25,794 nucleotides of DNA from JBMYQA01 sp049600855 (GTDB taxonomy: Bacteria; Bacteroidota; Bacteroidia; Cytophagales; Flammeovirgaceae). Position 1 is the stretch's first letter, and the number at the start of each line of letters is the position of its first letter. The notes below the pieces were generated by a model. It was given only the letters and a program-made list of their open reading frames with translations, was not told where the DNA came from and ran no database searches. The DNA lies in assembly GCA_049600855.1 (NCBI GenBank), contig JBMYQA010000058.1:1-25794 (forward strand), given 5' to 3'. A program made the translations under genes and the position numbers. Shown in pieces: positions 13,684 to 21,889 of this stretch.

Positions 13684-15756
13684 CTAAACAGATTGATTTT
13701 CCTCATACATGGGTTGCATGTATTTTTCGCTTCTCAAAAAGAACAGGGCGTGTAAATCGCCTTCGTATTTTACAGTATTGTATACCAGTTCAATTTCCTC
13801 AATACTGCCGTCTCGTTTATGTAAGTTTACCGTCATACGCCCTTGGCCTCTGAGCTTGTCAAGAGTGATGGATGGTAAGATTTTGTCGATATACGAGCCT
13901 TTGAGTTTATGGGCTTTATAGCCGCTCATGTTTACGGTGGCATCGTTAATCATCTCGATCATACCCTTGCCATTGGTGGTCATAATTCCTTCGGCAGCGC
14001 CGTTGAGAATGGCGCGCAACTTCCGTTCGCTACGCATGAGGCTGTGTTGGGTAATTTGCATTTGCTCTTGGCTTGCTAGGAGTTGGATATTTTGTACGCG
14101 TAGCTCTTCGCCTTGGTTTCTTAGGATTTTTGTTTGGCGTTCTACTTCGTGTTCCAAATTATTTTTTAGCTCAATCAACTCATCTTGCTTTCTGCGCATT
14201 TCTTCTTGGGTCGCTTGGAGTTCTTCCATGCTAATTCTCGTTTCTTCTTCCTGCATGCGAAGTTGTTCGGTAAGTTGTTGGGACTCGTTCAATAACCTCA
14301 TGGTTTTCAAATTCACCCGAACAGAAGAAAGCGTAGACGCGAAACTTTCTGCGACATGTTCAATAAATTCAATTTGATAGCTAGGGAAGTGATACAAAGA
14401 GGCAATTTCAATCACGCCAAACATCATTTCGTTGAACTTAATAGGAACAATTAAGATGCTGGTTGGATTTTGTTGTCCTAATCCTGAAGTAATTTCGACA
14501 TAATGATCGGGAAAGTCAGTCGCATATATGGTCGATTCTTCGAGCCAGGCTTGTCCTGCTAAACCTTCTCCTAAGTATACTTTCTTATTTAAGCCTTTAA
14601 AACGATCCCAAGCGTAGCAGGATTCTAATTGCATAAAGGGCTCTGATTCTGTACCAATATCATCAATCAAGAAAATTCCCCCTTGATTGGCCTTGAGGTA
14701 TTTAATTAAGCCTGCAAGCAGATTATCATACAACAGTTGTAGGTTATCGTGATTATCTCGTAGCATGTCAGAAAACTTCGATAAACCAGTCATGGTCCAA
14801 TTCCGTTGCTCTGCTTCTTCAGATACGCTGAGTAAATTATCACGCATATTGATGAGCTCATTGCCCAATACATCTTCATCGCTTAATGGCGTAAAATCCA
14901 TTAAATAATCCCCTTTGCCTATTGCCTGTGCAAAGCGTGTGGTATTGTCTAGTCCTTTTACCAATTTCCGAATTGCGCGAGACATTTCACCAATTTCATC
15001 CTGCGATCTGGTTTCGTATTTCGTGGAAATCTCAGGAATTCGACCCCTCGATAGCTCCCAAGCAATCTGATTCATGTATTTGATCGGCTCGGTGATATTT
15101 CGATAACTTAATATCGTTAGTACAACACCGAGCAATACCAGTAATACTCCTAACAATAAAATACTTATTCGGAAGGTTTCAATAGAAGATAAGAGCTTTC
15201 GTTCTGCTAAGATGCGTTCGCGTTGCTCCGTTTTCAAAATTTCTTCTAACTTAAGGACTAAGTCAATGGATTGGGGAATGATGATTTCTTTGAGGGTTTT
15301 TTCTGCTGCGGCTTTATCTACAGGATCAAAATAACTGGTAGATGACAGCTTTTGCATAATCTCCCGTTCGTAGGTCAATACATCATCAAATTGGAAAATA
15401 ATGCTGTCAATACTCGCCACGAGGCTGGCGTTTTTCCAATAGCTATCTAACGAGGTAATCTTATCTTTCAAAGCAGGAAAGTCAAAATCTTTGAGATGCC
15501 GTAGTGCATTTCGGTCGTCCTCGTTATTCGGTAAATAAATCCAATTGGTAATCAACATTCTGGAACGCGTGACCACCAGAATAAATTCTTCGAGTGCATC
15601 CACAGACGGATCTACAATTTCGAATGAGTACTGAATGCCTTCTTTTTCCTTTTGCAAAGAAATCAGACTAAACACGGTGCTCCCTGTAAATATCAAAATC
15701 AACAAGATATTTACCAGCAACACCTTTTGGCCTATATTGAATTGTATATTCTTCAT
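13684..15756 (-). CDS. Membrane sensor protein HAMP-GAF-coiled coil-PAS without a kinase or cyclase domain
   Basis: A 690-residue inner-membrane protein. TM1 is about 11-33, a periplasmic helical region about 34-193 (four-helix-bundle type), TM2 about 194-217 (ISILLLGVLLVLLGVVL), then HAMP (ITEPIKYMN onward, about 220-275), a GAF domain (about 340-490; LGEGLAGQAWLEES, SILIVPIKF), a long glutamine/glutamate-rich coiled coil (about 495-590) and a PAS domain (about 595-680; AILNGAAEGIMTTNGKGMIEMINDA, NMSGY). The protein ends shortly after the PAS domain. I find no HisKA/HATPase, GGDEF, MCP signalling or phosphatase domain, so output must pass through contacts of the coiled coil or PAS. The next minus-strand gene upstream is a SpoIIE phosphatase; the two may form one signalling path. 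Confidence 0.88.
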   Translation of the reverse strand: MKNIQFNIGQKVLLVNILLILIFTGSTVFSLISLQKEKEGIQYSFEIVDPSVDALEEFILVVTRSRMLITNWIYLPNNEDDRNALRHLKDFDFPALKDKITSLDSYWKNASLVASIDSIIFQFDDVLTYEREIMQKLSSTSYFDPVDKAAAEKTLKEIIIPQSIDLVLKLEEILKTEQRERILAERKLLSSIETFRISILLLGVLLVLLGVVLTILSYRNITEPIKYMNQIAWELSRGRIPEISTKYETRSQDEIGEMSRAIRKLVKGLDNTTRFAQAIGKGDYLMDFTPLSDEDVLGNELINMRDNLLSVSEEAEQRNWTMTGLSKFSDMLRDNHDNLQLLYDNLLAGLIKYLKANQGGIFLIDDIGTESEPFMQLESCYAWDRFKGLNKKVYLGEGLAGQAWLEESTIYATDFPDHYVEITSGLGQQNPTSILIVPIKFNEMMFGVIEIASLYHFPSYQIEFIEHVAESFASTLSSVRVNLKTMRLLNESQQLTEQLRMQEEETRISMEELQATQEEMRRKQDELIELKNNLEHEVERQTKILRNQGEELRVQNIQLLASQEQMQITQHSLMRSERKLRAILNGAAEGIMTTNGKGMIEMINDATVNMSGYKAHKLKGSYIDKILPSITLDKLRGQGRMTVNLHKRDGSIEEIELVYNTVKYEGDLHALFFLRSEKYMQPMYEENQSV

Positions 15757-15885
15757 AAGTATCCTAAAATCAGGATAAAAGATAATGCATTGGACTGAAT
15801 TTTAGAAAAATTCTTTACATAGCGCATGTTTGAATAAGTCTTAAAAGACTCAAAAACTTTATTCAGACAATCTCTTAAGGTTAAC

Positions 15886-15893
15886 CAAATATA
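15886..15893 (-). promoter_or_regulatory. -7 box before the sensor gene
   Basis: TATATTTG on the minus strand (15893 to 15886) is a perfect TAnnTTTG match, about 130 bases upstream of the sensor start codon. No well-spaced TTG is visible. Between it and the gene lie small hairpins, including TATCCT/AGGATA (about 15760-15777) close to the start codon. Confidence 0.4.
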
Positions 15894-16009
15894 AATCACC
15901 TCTTAATAAAGAACATGAGATTGCCACTTGTATTGTGCTGATGGATTGCAAGTGTAAGGTGTAATTCGGCTAAAACATTTTCAGAACTGCAACTTTAGCA
16001 AGCTCCAAT

Positions 16010-18115
16010 TTACACTTTTATTCCAATTACTAAGATATCATCTCGTTGGTTTACCTCCTTCATATATCCAGTTAATTTTTCTTCTAAGATGTTTTGTTGT
16101 TCGTGAACAGGCTTGTGCGCATGCTTTTGTAAGAGTTTACTCAGGCGTTCACGGCCAACTTTGCGTCTTTGCCGATTGTGCTGATCTTCAAATCCATCGC
16201 TGCTGAGGTAAATCATACTGCCTTTAGGAAGGGTAATGGATTGATTTTCAAATGTTTTTCCTTGCAATTGCCTGCCGCCAATTGATTTATTGGTAGCCTG
16301 AAAGCTGCCTAAAGTTTGATCCTTGGACGATACGAAATACAGCGGTCTTTTTGCACCAGAGAATACAATAGAGGCATCGCCATTGGTTAAGTAAGTAATG
16401 GTGACAATACCCGCATCCATTCCATGATAATCATTATTTTCCCGCTGTTGGAGTAATTCGGTTACTTTATCATTTAATAAACGTAGGATATCAGCAGGGC
16501 TAGTTTGGCGATTGAGGGCAATCAGGTTGTCGAGTAAGGTATTCCCAATCATACTCATAAATGCACCCGGCACACCATGCCCCGTACAATCTATGGCGGC
16601 AACGACAATCTTTTCCCCAATTTTATTAAACCAATAAAAATCTCCACTGACAATATCTTTGGGTTTGTAGAGTATAAAATATTCTTTTAAAAGTTCTTTG
16701 ATGTACTTATCGTAAGGAAGCATGGCTTGCTGTATGGTTTTGGCAGCAGTAATGCTTTTGGTAATTTGCTCATTTCGTTCTTTAATAAAATCTCGTTGCT
16801 CTGCAATTGCGATCCGTTGTGCTTTGAGTTGGTGATTTTGTTGTTCAATTTCTTCCTGTTTTGCTTCAAGCTGTTTATTAATGGCTTGAATTTTCGAGTT
16901 TTTAATTTTGAGAATGATATTGAGCTTTTTAGCTCTTTGCCTGCTTCTAAAGAAAATAATCGCCAAAATGATGCTGGATACTAAAGCCCCTGCAAATGAG
17001 AAAATGATGATACTTTTACGATCATTGCTTAACTCTTGAAGTTCTGCTTGTTTTCTAAGTAGCCTATTTTCCGCATCTTTTTGCTGGAGTTCCAGTTGGT
17101 GAATGGCTTTATTTTTATCTTCATTAATGAGGCTGTCTGTGTACAGGTGATACAGCTGTTGAAATTCAAATGCTTTTTTGAAATCTTGTTTTTTCTCGTA
17201 AATTTTGGTTAAGTTTTCACAAGATTCTTTGATGAGTTCCTTCGCGCCAAGGCGTTGGGAAATTTGATAAGACTTGTTGGCTAATGAAAGTGCTAAATCC
17301 AATTTATTTTGATAAATGTAGCACTTCGCCATGCCGTTTTCTGCGTGAGCAATGCTCCAAGCTTCCCCCGTTTTTTCAAATACATCAAGCGAGCTCTTGA
17401 AATAATCTAGTGCTCGTTGGTACCAACCTTTTCGTACATAGACTTCACCAATATTATGTAACGTATTACCAATGGTCCGATTTCTTCCTATTTTTTGGGC
17501 AAGCTTTAATCCTTCGAAGTTGTAACGTAAACTTTCTTCAAGACTATCTGTGGCTAAGTATACCGCGCCCAAATTTCCAGATACAATGGCCATACTCATG
17601 GTGTCTCCTTTCATTTGATGGATACTTAATGATCGTTTATAATATTGAATAGCAGATGAATAAATTTCTTGGGCTTTGTATACCATGGCCAAGTTATTGT
17701 AAGCTTGCGCGGTACTGTGTAAGTTATTGGTGGAATCACTCAATTTGAGCATTTTATGAAATTGTTCTAAAGCATGGAGGTAATCCCCTTTCACCCAATA
17801 GGTAACTCCTAAATTTCGATAAGCTTGTATTTTTGTAGGAGCATATGCCCACATTTCACTGAGAGCTAAGGCTTTTTGGGCATAATGGAATGCGGTATCT
17901 GGAGCTTTATACCAATGTGCTGTGGAGAGTTCATTGAAAAGCCGAGCTTTTGTGGTATCCGCTGATTGATGCGAGAGGGCTTGAAGTAAACTGTCAATAT
18001 CAGGAGCTTTACCAGCAACCTCCGACAAATTGAAGGTCGTGATATATAGGAAGAGTATAATAGATTTGACAAATAAAGGGAATGAGTTACAATATAGAGT
18101 GAATTGTTGATGCAT
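16010..18115 (-). CDS. TPR - transmembrane - SpoIIE-type PP2C serine phosphatase
   Basis: A 701-residue protein. After an N-terminal hydrophobic signal or anchor (about 14-32), TPR repeats fill about 55-330 (for example AYRNLGVTYWVKGDYLHALEQF, AYNNLAMVYKAQEIYSSAIQYY), probably in the periplasm. A membrane helix (about 370-393, IIIFSFAGALVSSIILAII) leads to a cytoplasmic coiled coil (about 395-460) and a C-terminal SpoIIE/PP2C domain (about 465-700). The metal-binding acids are present: SGDFYW, DCTGHGVPGAFMS, MDAGI, SSDGFEDQ and QRDDILV. It should remove phosphate from serine or threonine of a partner such as an anti-sigma antagonist. This domain order is common in Cytophagales. No anti-sigma, STAS or RsbW gene is beside it. 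It precedes the HAMP-GAF-PAS gene by 253 bases on the same strand. Confidence 0.92.
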   Translation of the reverse strand: MHQQFTLYCNSFPLFVKSIILFLYITTFNLSEVAGKAPDIDSLLQALSHQSADTTKARLFNELSTAHWYKAPDTAFHYAQKALALSEMWAYAPTKIQAYRNLGVTYWVKGDYLHALEQFHKMLKLSDSTNNLHSTAQAYNNLAMVYKAQEIYSSAIQYYKRSLSIHQMKGDTMSMAIVSGNLGAVYLATDSLEESLRYNFEGLKLAQKIGRNRTIGNTLHNIGEVYVRKGWYQRALDYFKSSLDVFEKTGEAWSIAHAENGMAKCYIYQNKLDLALSLANKSYQISQRLGAKELIKESCENLTKIYEKKQDFKKAFEFQQLYHLYTDSLINEDKNKAIHQLELQQKDAENRLLRKQAELQELSNDRKSIIIFSFAGALVSSIILAIIFFRSRQRAKKLNIILKIKNSKIQAINKQLEAKQEEIEQQNHQLKAQRIAIAEQRDFIKERNEQITKSITAAKTIQQAMLPYDKYIKELLKEYFILYKPKDIVSGDFYWFNKIGEKIVVAAIDCTGHGVPGAFMSMIGNTLLDNLIALNRQTSPADILRLLNDKVTELLQQRENNDYHGMDAGIVTITYLTNGDASIVFSGAKRPLYFVSSKDQTLGSFQATNKSIGGRQLQGKTFENQSITLPKGSMIYLSSDGFEDQHNRQRRKVGRERLSKLLQKHAHKPVHEQQNILEEKLTGYMKEVNQRDDILVIGIKV

Positions 18116-18143
18116 GTGTCATGTGATGCCTGATTGGTTATTC

Positions 18144-18151
18144 CAAAGTTA
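18144..18151 (-). promoter_or_regulatory. -7 box of the TPR-SpoIIE gene
   Basis: TAACTTTG on the minus strand (18151 to 18144) matches TAnnTTTG and would start transcription near 18137, about 20 bases before ATG 18115. The nearest upstream TTG is 13 bases away, short of the usual spacing, and it overlaps the hairpin at 18165. Confidence 0.45.
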
Positions 18152-18164
18152 ATTGACACAACGT

Positions 18165-18193
18165 CAAGATTAGGGTAGAATCTTGTTTTTTTT
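18165..18193 (+). terminator. Orphan intrinsic terminator on the plus strand
   Basis: CAAGATT (18165-18171), a 7-base loop, AATCTTG (18179-18185), then eight T residues (18186-18193): a complete intrinsic terminator by form. No plus-strand gene ends upstream of it; the nearest upstream DNA is the 5' end of the minus-strand TPR-SpoIIE gene. Confidence 0.6.
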
Positions 18194-18485
18194 ATGAATG
18201 GAGTTTAAATGAAAGCGAATAGCTACTTCATTTTCAGGCTTAGATTTCTCATCTTTGGATGCCAAGGTAGCGCTTAAGAACAGTGAGAGAATAAATTTAC
18301 CTTTTGCGGTAGATTATTTTTGAACTAATCAAGGCGAAAAACGGATTTCTAGCATCGGAGCGGTTGGCCGAGCCAGGGGTTCCTCCGCTAAGAAGCGTAT
18401 TTTCAACGCAGAGTAGGTCAAAAAGAAACCGTGTAAAGTTTAAATTTATGCTTTCGCTTTTCCTTATCTAATTAATTTAGTTCAA

Positions 18486-19229
18486 ATGATTCGATCTTAT
18501 TTTTTTATCGTTCTTTTGTTGTTAGGGTTAGGGGCTTGCCAGAAACCTTATACATATACCGCTAAGGTGGCCGATTCCAGTGTAGGCGTTTCTGGAGAAA
18601 TCAAGCCTGATGCTGAAGTAGCAGCAATCATTGCCCCTTTCCAAGAGAAGTTAGCCGCACAAATGAAGGAAGTAATAGGTGAAGCGGAAGTAGATTTAAC
18701 CCGTAATTTTGAGCAAGGAGAATCGTTGTTGGGAAATTTTTGTGCTGAATTACTACATCAACAAGCTGAGAAATATGGTGGTGCCGATCTCTCGGTAGTA
18801 ACCATTGGCGGTTTACGAGTCCCTATAGCTACTGGAGCCGTAAATGTTGGCTTAGTGTATGAGTTGATGCCTTTTGATAATGAATATGTGATTGTGAAGA
18901 TCAGCGGCGAAACGGTTGAAAAGTTAGTGAAACGTTTAGCGGAAACGGATAATACTTCATTAGGCAATGTAACCGCTACCATACGACGAGGGCAAGTGGT
19001 ATCTGCGGCTGTAGGCGGACAAAAAATTGATAAAAGTAAAACTTACCGTTTGGCGGTGTCTGATTATTTGGCAAATGGTGGTGACTACATGGATTTTCTG
19101 AAGGAGAATCAAGGGATAGAATCTACTGGGGTGAAAGTTCGCGATGTTATCATTAATCATTTTAGGGATTTAACGAAAGAGGGAAAAAAGGCAACTGCGA
19201 AGTTAGGGGCTTGCATTACTTATGAATGA
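18486..19229 (+). CDS. Lipoprotein with 5'-nucleotidase C-terminal domain
   Basis: A 247-residue exported lipoprotein: signal peptide with lipobox LGAC (Cys18), so membrane-anchored. The rest matches the substrate-binding C-terminal domain of 5'-nucleotidase/UshA proteins: GNFCAELL with ADLSVVTIGGLRVPIATG (about 99-117), VNVGLVYELMPFDNEYVIVKISG (about 118-140), and KSKTYRLAVSDYLANGGDYM (about 178-197). The metallophosphatase half that carries the metal site in full-length enzymes is absent. In many Bacteroidota this domain is a separate gene followed by a metallophosphoesterase gene; here a methyltransferase follows, overlapping by eight bases. On its own it could bind nucleotides or nucleosides but should not hydrolyse them. 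Domain identity secure, role open. Confidence 0.88.
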   Translation: MIRSYFFIVLLLLGLGACQKPYTYTAKVADSSVGVSGEIKPDAEVAAIIAPFQEKLAAQMKEVIGEAEVDLTRNFEQGESLLGNFCAELLHQQAEKYGGADLSVVTIGGLRVPIATGAVNVGLVYELMPFDNEYVIVKISGETVEKLVKRLAETDNTSLGNVTATIRRGQVVSAAVGGQKIDKSKTYRLAVSDYLANGGDYMDFLKENQGIESTGVKVRDVIINHFRDLTKEGKKATAKLGACITYE

Positions 19230-20016
19230 AATGCATATGAAACGACTTCACCTTTTTGAATTTGAAGATAAAGCTTGGTATCCTGATTTTATTCGCAAAG
19301 GCCAAACGGATTTTTTGCGGTGGTTAATGCAGACATTTAATGTGTTTAAAGCCGTAATGCCACTATTTAAAAAAGCCCTAGCACAATTGCCTAGTCAGCC
19401 AGTGGTGGATTTATGTTCAGGAGGCGGCGGATCGATTTTGCTTGTTAGAAACTATTTAGAAAAAGATGGGTTAGCACCCCAATTTATCCTCACGGATTTA
19501 TTTCCCAATGTAGAAGCATTTAAACTATTACAGCAAAAAACAGCTGGACAAGTTGGTTACCTTACTGAATCGGTTGATGCGCGACAACTGCCAGACTCAC
19601 TTCAGGGCTTTTTTACCCTATTTAATGGATTTCATCATTTCCAACCCCAAGAAGCGCAACAAGTGTTGGCACAACTGATTCAACGAAAAGCAGGAATAGC
19701 CATTTTCGAACCCATTGAGAAAAGTGTATTTCAATTTTTACTCAACACCTTTGCCATTCCATTACTACAATTGCTATTCACGCCTTTCATTCTGCCGTTT
19801 CGCTGGGATAGATTGCTATTTACCTACCTTATTCCCATTATTCCTATTTGTACACTTTGGGATGGTTGGGTATCGGTATTGCGTTTGTATACGCCAAAAG
19901 AGATGTTAGCAATGGCTCAAAGCCTTTCGGCCGATTATGAATGGCAAGCAGGTACTGCTCGACATACCTTCGGTGTCGTGACTTATTTGATTGGAATTCC
20001 AAAGGATGCCAAATGA
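19222..20016 (+). CDS. Class I SAM-dependent methyltransferase-like protein
   Basis: A 264-residue protein, starting at ATG 19222 (in-frame ATGs at 19231 and 19237 are also possible) and overlapping the previous stop codon by eight bases, so likely translated together with it. PVVDLCSGGGGSILLV (about 59-74) is motif I of Rossmann methyltransferases, FILTDLFPNVEAF (about 88-100) gives the acidic ribose contact, ESVDARQLP (about 115-123) motif II and TLFNGFHHF (about 132-140) motif III. The segment from about 165 to 205 is strongly hydrophobic (FQFLLNTFAIPLLQLLFTPF), suggesting membrane association or a lipid-like substrate (inference). Substrate unknown. It ends near a hairpin shared with the convergent Fe-S carrier gene. 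Confidence 0.82.
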   Translation: MNEMHMKRLHLFEFEDKAWYPDFIRKGQTDFLRWLMQTFNVFKAVMPLFKKALAQLPSQPVVDLCSGGGGSILLVRNYLEKDGLAPQFILTDLFPNVEAFKLLQQKTAGQVGYLTESVDARQLPDSLQGFFTLFNGFHHFQPQEAQQVLAQLIQRKAGIAIFEPIEKSVFQFLLNTFAIPLLQLLFTPFILPFRWDRLLFTYLIPIIPICTLWDGWVSVLRLYTPKEMLAMAQSLSADYEWQAGTARHTFGVVTYLIGIPKDAK

Positions 20017-20090
20017 TCAGTAGTTTTTTTACGCACAACTAACTGTACAAGGTGGGAATAAAGTACTGTGAGGGTGTAATGATAAAACTG

Positions 20091-20122
20091 GTCTATCTCG
20101 GAAATATTGTTGAGATAGACCT
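20091..20122 (-). terminator. Terminator hairpin between convergent genes
   Basis: GGTCTATCTC (20091-20100) and GAGATAGACC (20113-20122) form a perfect 10-bp stem with a 12-base loop. On the minus strand it is followed by AGTTTTATC. It lies between the ends of the methyltransferase and Fe-S carrier genes and may serve both. Confidence 0.65.
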
Positions 20123-20145
20123 TATATGATGTTGCTTTTAAATGG

Positions 20146-20472
20146 CTATACGGCAAAGCTCTCTCCACATCCACAGGTGCGGTTGGCATTAGGGTTGATG
20201 AATTGGAAACCTTTTCCATTAAGTCCATCAGTAAAATCCAATGTTGTTCCTAGTAAATAAAGTAAACTCTTTTTATCTACTAATACTTTAACGCCTTTAT
20301 CTTCAAAAACTTGATCAGCTTCATTGATTTCACTATCGAACTCTAAATCATACATCAAACCAGAACAACCACCGCCTTTAACGGCTACACGGATATGATG
20401 ATTGTTACCCTTACCATCTTCTTTACGCAATTCAAAGATTTTATCTTTTGCTTGTTCTGTGATACTTATCAT
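20146..20472 (-). CDS. A-type iron-sulfur cluster carrier (IscA/SufA/HesB family)
   Basis: A 108-residue cytoplasmic protein of normal family length that carries or delivers Fe-S clusters to target enzymes. The three conserved cysteines are C36 (in KGGGCSGLMYDLEF), C100 and C102 (in RTCGCGESF). The start MISITEQAKDKI is typical. It is not in a suf or isc operon here: neighbours are a conserved-looking unknown gene upstream and a convergent methyltransferase gene. A TAnnTTTG box lies about 60 bases upstream, so it probably has its own promoter. Identity secure; which of SufA, IscA or ErpA it replaces cannot be said. Confidence 0.95.
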   Translation of the reverse strand: MISITEQAKDKIFELRKEDGKGNNHHIRVAVKGGGCSGLMYDLEFDSEINEADQVFEDKGVKVLVDKKSLLYLLGTTLDFTDGLNGKGFQFINPNANRTCGCGESFAV

Positions 20473-20533
20473 GATTTTAATAATTAATCCTTCATTAAAT
20501 TACTAACGCACAGTTAGACACAAAAGTTTACTA

Positions 20534-20541
20534 CAAAGTTA
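20534..20541 (-). promoter_or_regulatory. -7 box of the Fe-S carrier gene
   Basis: TAACTTTG on the minus strand (20541 to 20534) matches TAnnTTTG, about 60 bases upstream of the start codon. No well-placed TTG is seen. Confidence 0.42.
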
Positions 20542-20561
20542 GTAAGAAATTGAGATAACCT

Positions 20562-20966
20562 CTAAGTAATTGGGTTTAAGACTAAACTATATACAGTGAT
20601 ATTGTTTAAATCGCGATTATAATAGAGTTTATCTAAAGCTTCATACATATTACGCGCTCTAAAATAGGAAGTGTGTAATTCTTCATCACCATTTACACGC
20701 CATTGAATGGTAAAAGATGATTCAGCATCATGACTATCTTTTACATAATCAAACATTTTTTGAAGCGCATCGAGCTTATCTATTCCTACTAAGCTATGAT
20801 ACAAAAAAGATTGATTATGTCTTGGATTAACAGTAATTAAATTGAGTTTGATTTTACTGTCCTCATTAGCAAAGTCGTAGATAATATTTCCTTCCATACC
20901 CAGATGTGTCTCAATTGCTTTTTGAATGCGAGCCACCTCTACGTGAAAATCTGTCACATTTGTCAT
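20562..20966 (-). CDS. Hypothetical protein of 134 residues
   Basis: A 134-residue soluble protein, start MTNVTDFHVEVARIQKAIE. It has a mixed alpha/beta appearance, with charged helices and hydrophobic strands (KIKLNLITVN, SSFTIQWRV, NITVYSLVLNP), one aromatic-rich segment (ARNMYEALDKLYYNRDLN) and no Cys, signal peptide or membrane helix. I do not recognise a family or catalytic motif. A perfect -7 box (20991-20998) sits just upstream, and the Fe-S carrier gene follows after 89 bases with a box of its own. The coding frame is clean over its whole length and the codon use looks normal. Function unknown. Confidence 0.75.
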   Translation of the reverse strand: MTNVTDFHVEVARIQKAIETHLGMEGNIIYDFANEDSKIKLNLITVNPRHNQSFLYHSLVGIDKLDALQKMFDYVKDSHDAESSFTIQWRVNGDEELHTSYFRARNMYEALDKLYYNRDLNNITVYSLVLNPIT

Positions 20967-20990
20967 ATACGGTTCATCATTTATTCATAA

Positions 20991-20998
20991 CAAATATA
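20991..20998 (-). promoter_or_regulatory. -7 box of the 134-residue gene, overlapping a terminator stem
   Basis: TATATTTG on the minus strand (20998 to 20991) is a perfect TAnnTTTG box, 25 bases before the start codon. Its first bases belong to the 3' arm of the hairpin 20995-21025. Confidence 0.5.
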
Positions 20999-21025
20999 AG
21001 CGCAAATCTTCAAAATGCGCTTATA
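20995..21025 (-). terminator. Hairpin after the PASTA gene pair
   Basis: TATAAGCGCA (20995-21004) and TGCGCTTATA (21016-21025) form a perfect 10-bp stem with an 11-base loop, about 20 bases after the stop of the second PASTA gene. The following minus-strand bases are TTTG, a short T tract. Confidence 0.65.
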
Positions 21026-21046
21026 CGAAACTGTGTGTTAACAAAT

Positions 21047-21889
21047 TTAGTTCCCAAAATCTTCATTGGTGGCCACCCACAAGTCTACTGCTTGGTATTC
21101 TTGAATGCGATGAGTTGGTTTTGGGCGCTGATTTAATACGGTACCATAAGGCTTATCAGAGATTACCCACCGCGTATTTCCCAGTTGTAAATTAAGTGCG
21201 AGCAAATGCAATTCAGCTTCGTCTAATGGCATGCCAATTAAATCTGGTGTGGAAAGGCGATTATTGCCTACACCATCCGCTAAGTGGATATCTATAGGCT
21301 GGTTTTGATACACCAAAACGCCTTCATTCAAGGTCTCAGCATCCAATTCTTGTCCTTCAACAAATACACGCAATACCTGATCAGTAGGATGTGGTACATA
21401 AGTAATCTCTCCAAAAGATAAATTAAAACTATTGAGCAACTGTTGCGCATTTAACAACGAACTACCTAATAAGTTGGGTAACGGGACTTGATGAGCGGTA
21501 TTAATCGTAAGGTAGATCTTTCGATTTAATTTAACCTTAGCATTGGGTGCTGGATATTGACTAATCACGACATCAAGTGGATAGTTGTGATTGTAATTTG
21601 AGAAGGCGGTATCGATGTACTCTGCGCGTAGCTCTCGTTTTGCTAGGAAATGTAAGGATTCTTCCATACTCATTCCTCTGACATCGGGTACGGTTAACGA
21701 TTGCCCGTGATTCGTGGTAGCTGGAAGGTAAATGGCAAAGAAAATGAAAAGCAATAAATTAATAATTCCAATGACGATCAAGGCGTTACGAGCAAAGCCT
21801 TTCCAAGTATTTTCATGCAGTAAGATTTGGGTTCTTTGCCAATATTCTTGGGCAATGCGAATGTATTTTTCTCGTTGTGCTTTAATCAT
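21047..21889 (-). CDS. Membrane-anchored PASTA-domain protein (three PASTA repeats)
   Basis: A 280-residue protein read from ATG 21889; another ATG at 21895 would lengthen the overlap with the upstream PASTA gene from 8 to 14 bases. A short cytoplasmic N terminus is followed by one membrane helix (about 36-56, NALIVIGIINLLLFIFFAIYL) and three PASTA domains, starting near LTVPDVRGMSMEES, VPLPNLLGSSLLNAQ and LSTPDLIGMPLDEAE, the last ending about 275. PASTA domains usually bind peptidoglycan fragments or help dimerise cell-wall enzymes; here no kinase or penicillin-binding domain is attached. The protein is paralogous to the adjacent one (shared YLPxTTNHG, NRKIYxTxN). It is probably a cell-wall-linked scaffold or sensor in the inner membrane. 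Confidence 0.9.
   Translation of the reverse strand: MIKAQREKYIRIAQEYWQRTQILLHENTWKGFARNALIVIGIINLLLFIFFAIYLPATTNHGQSLTVPDVRGMSMEESLHFLAKRELRAEYIDTAFSNYNHNYPLDVVISQYPAPNAKVKLNRKIYLTINTAHQVPLPNLLGSSLLNAQQLLNSFNLSFGEITYVPHPTDQVLRVFVEGQELDAETLNEGVLVYQNQPIDIHLADGVGNNRLSTPDLIGMPLDEAELHLLALNLQLGNTRWVISDKPYGTVLNQRPKPTHRIQEYQAVDLWVATNEDFGN

Larger units (their letters stand above)
18116..18485. other. Divergent intergenic region, 370 bases
   Basis: No credible gene. It holds the promoter box of the TPR-SpoIIE gene, a plus-strand terminator (18165-18193), and a GC-richer stretch (18350-18410) with two small stems: CGGAG (18356-18360)/CTCCG (18383-18387) and GCGT (18395-18398)/ACGC (18406-18409). This last part could be a leader structure for the lipoprotein gene at 18486. 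Confidence 0.5.

Noticed and set aside
18209..18277. Plus-strand frame of 22 codons (ATG 18209)
   Set aside because: Too short, no conserved motif, no promoter; its only feature is the terminator just upstream.
18350..18410. tRNA-like stretch (GGAGCGGTTGGCCGAG resembles the start of a class II tRNA)
   Set aside because: No matching acceptor stem, anticodon arm or T-loop (GTTCGAATC type) follows; only two unconnected small stems are present.
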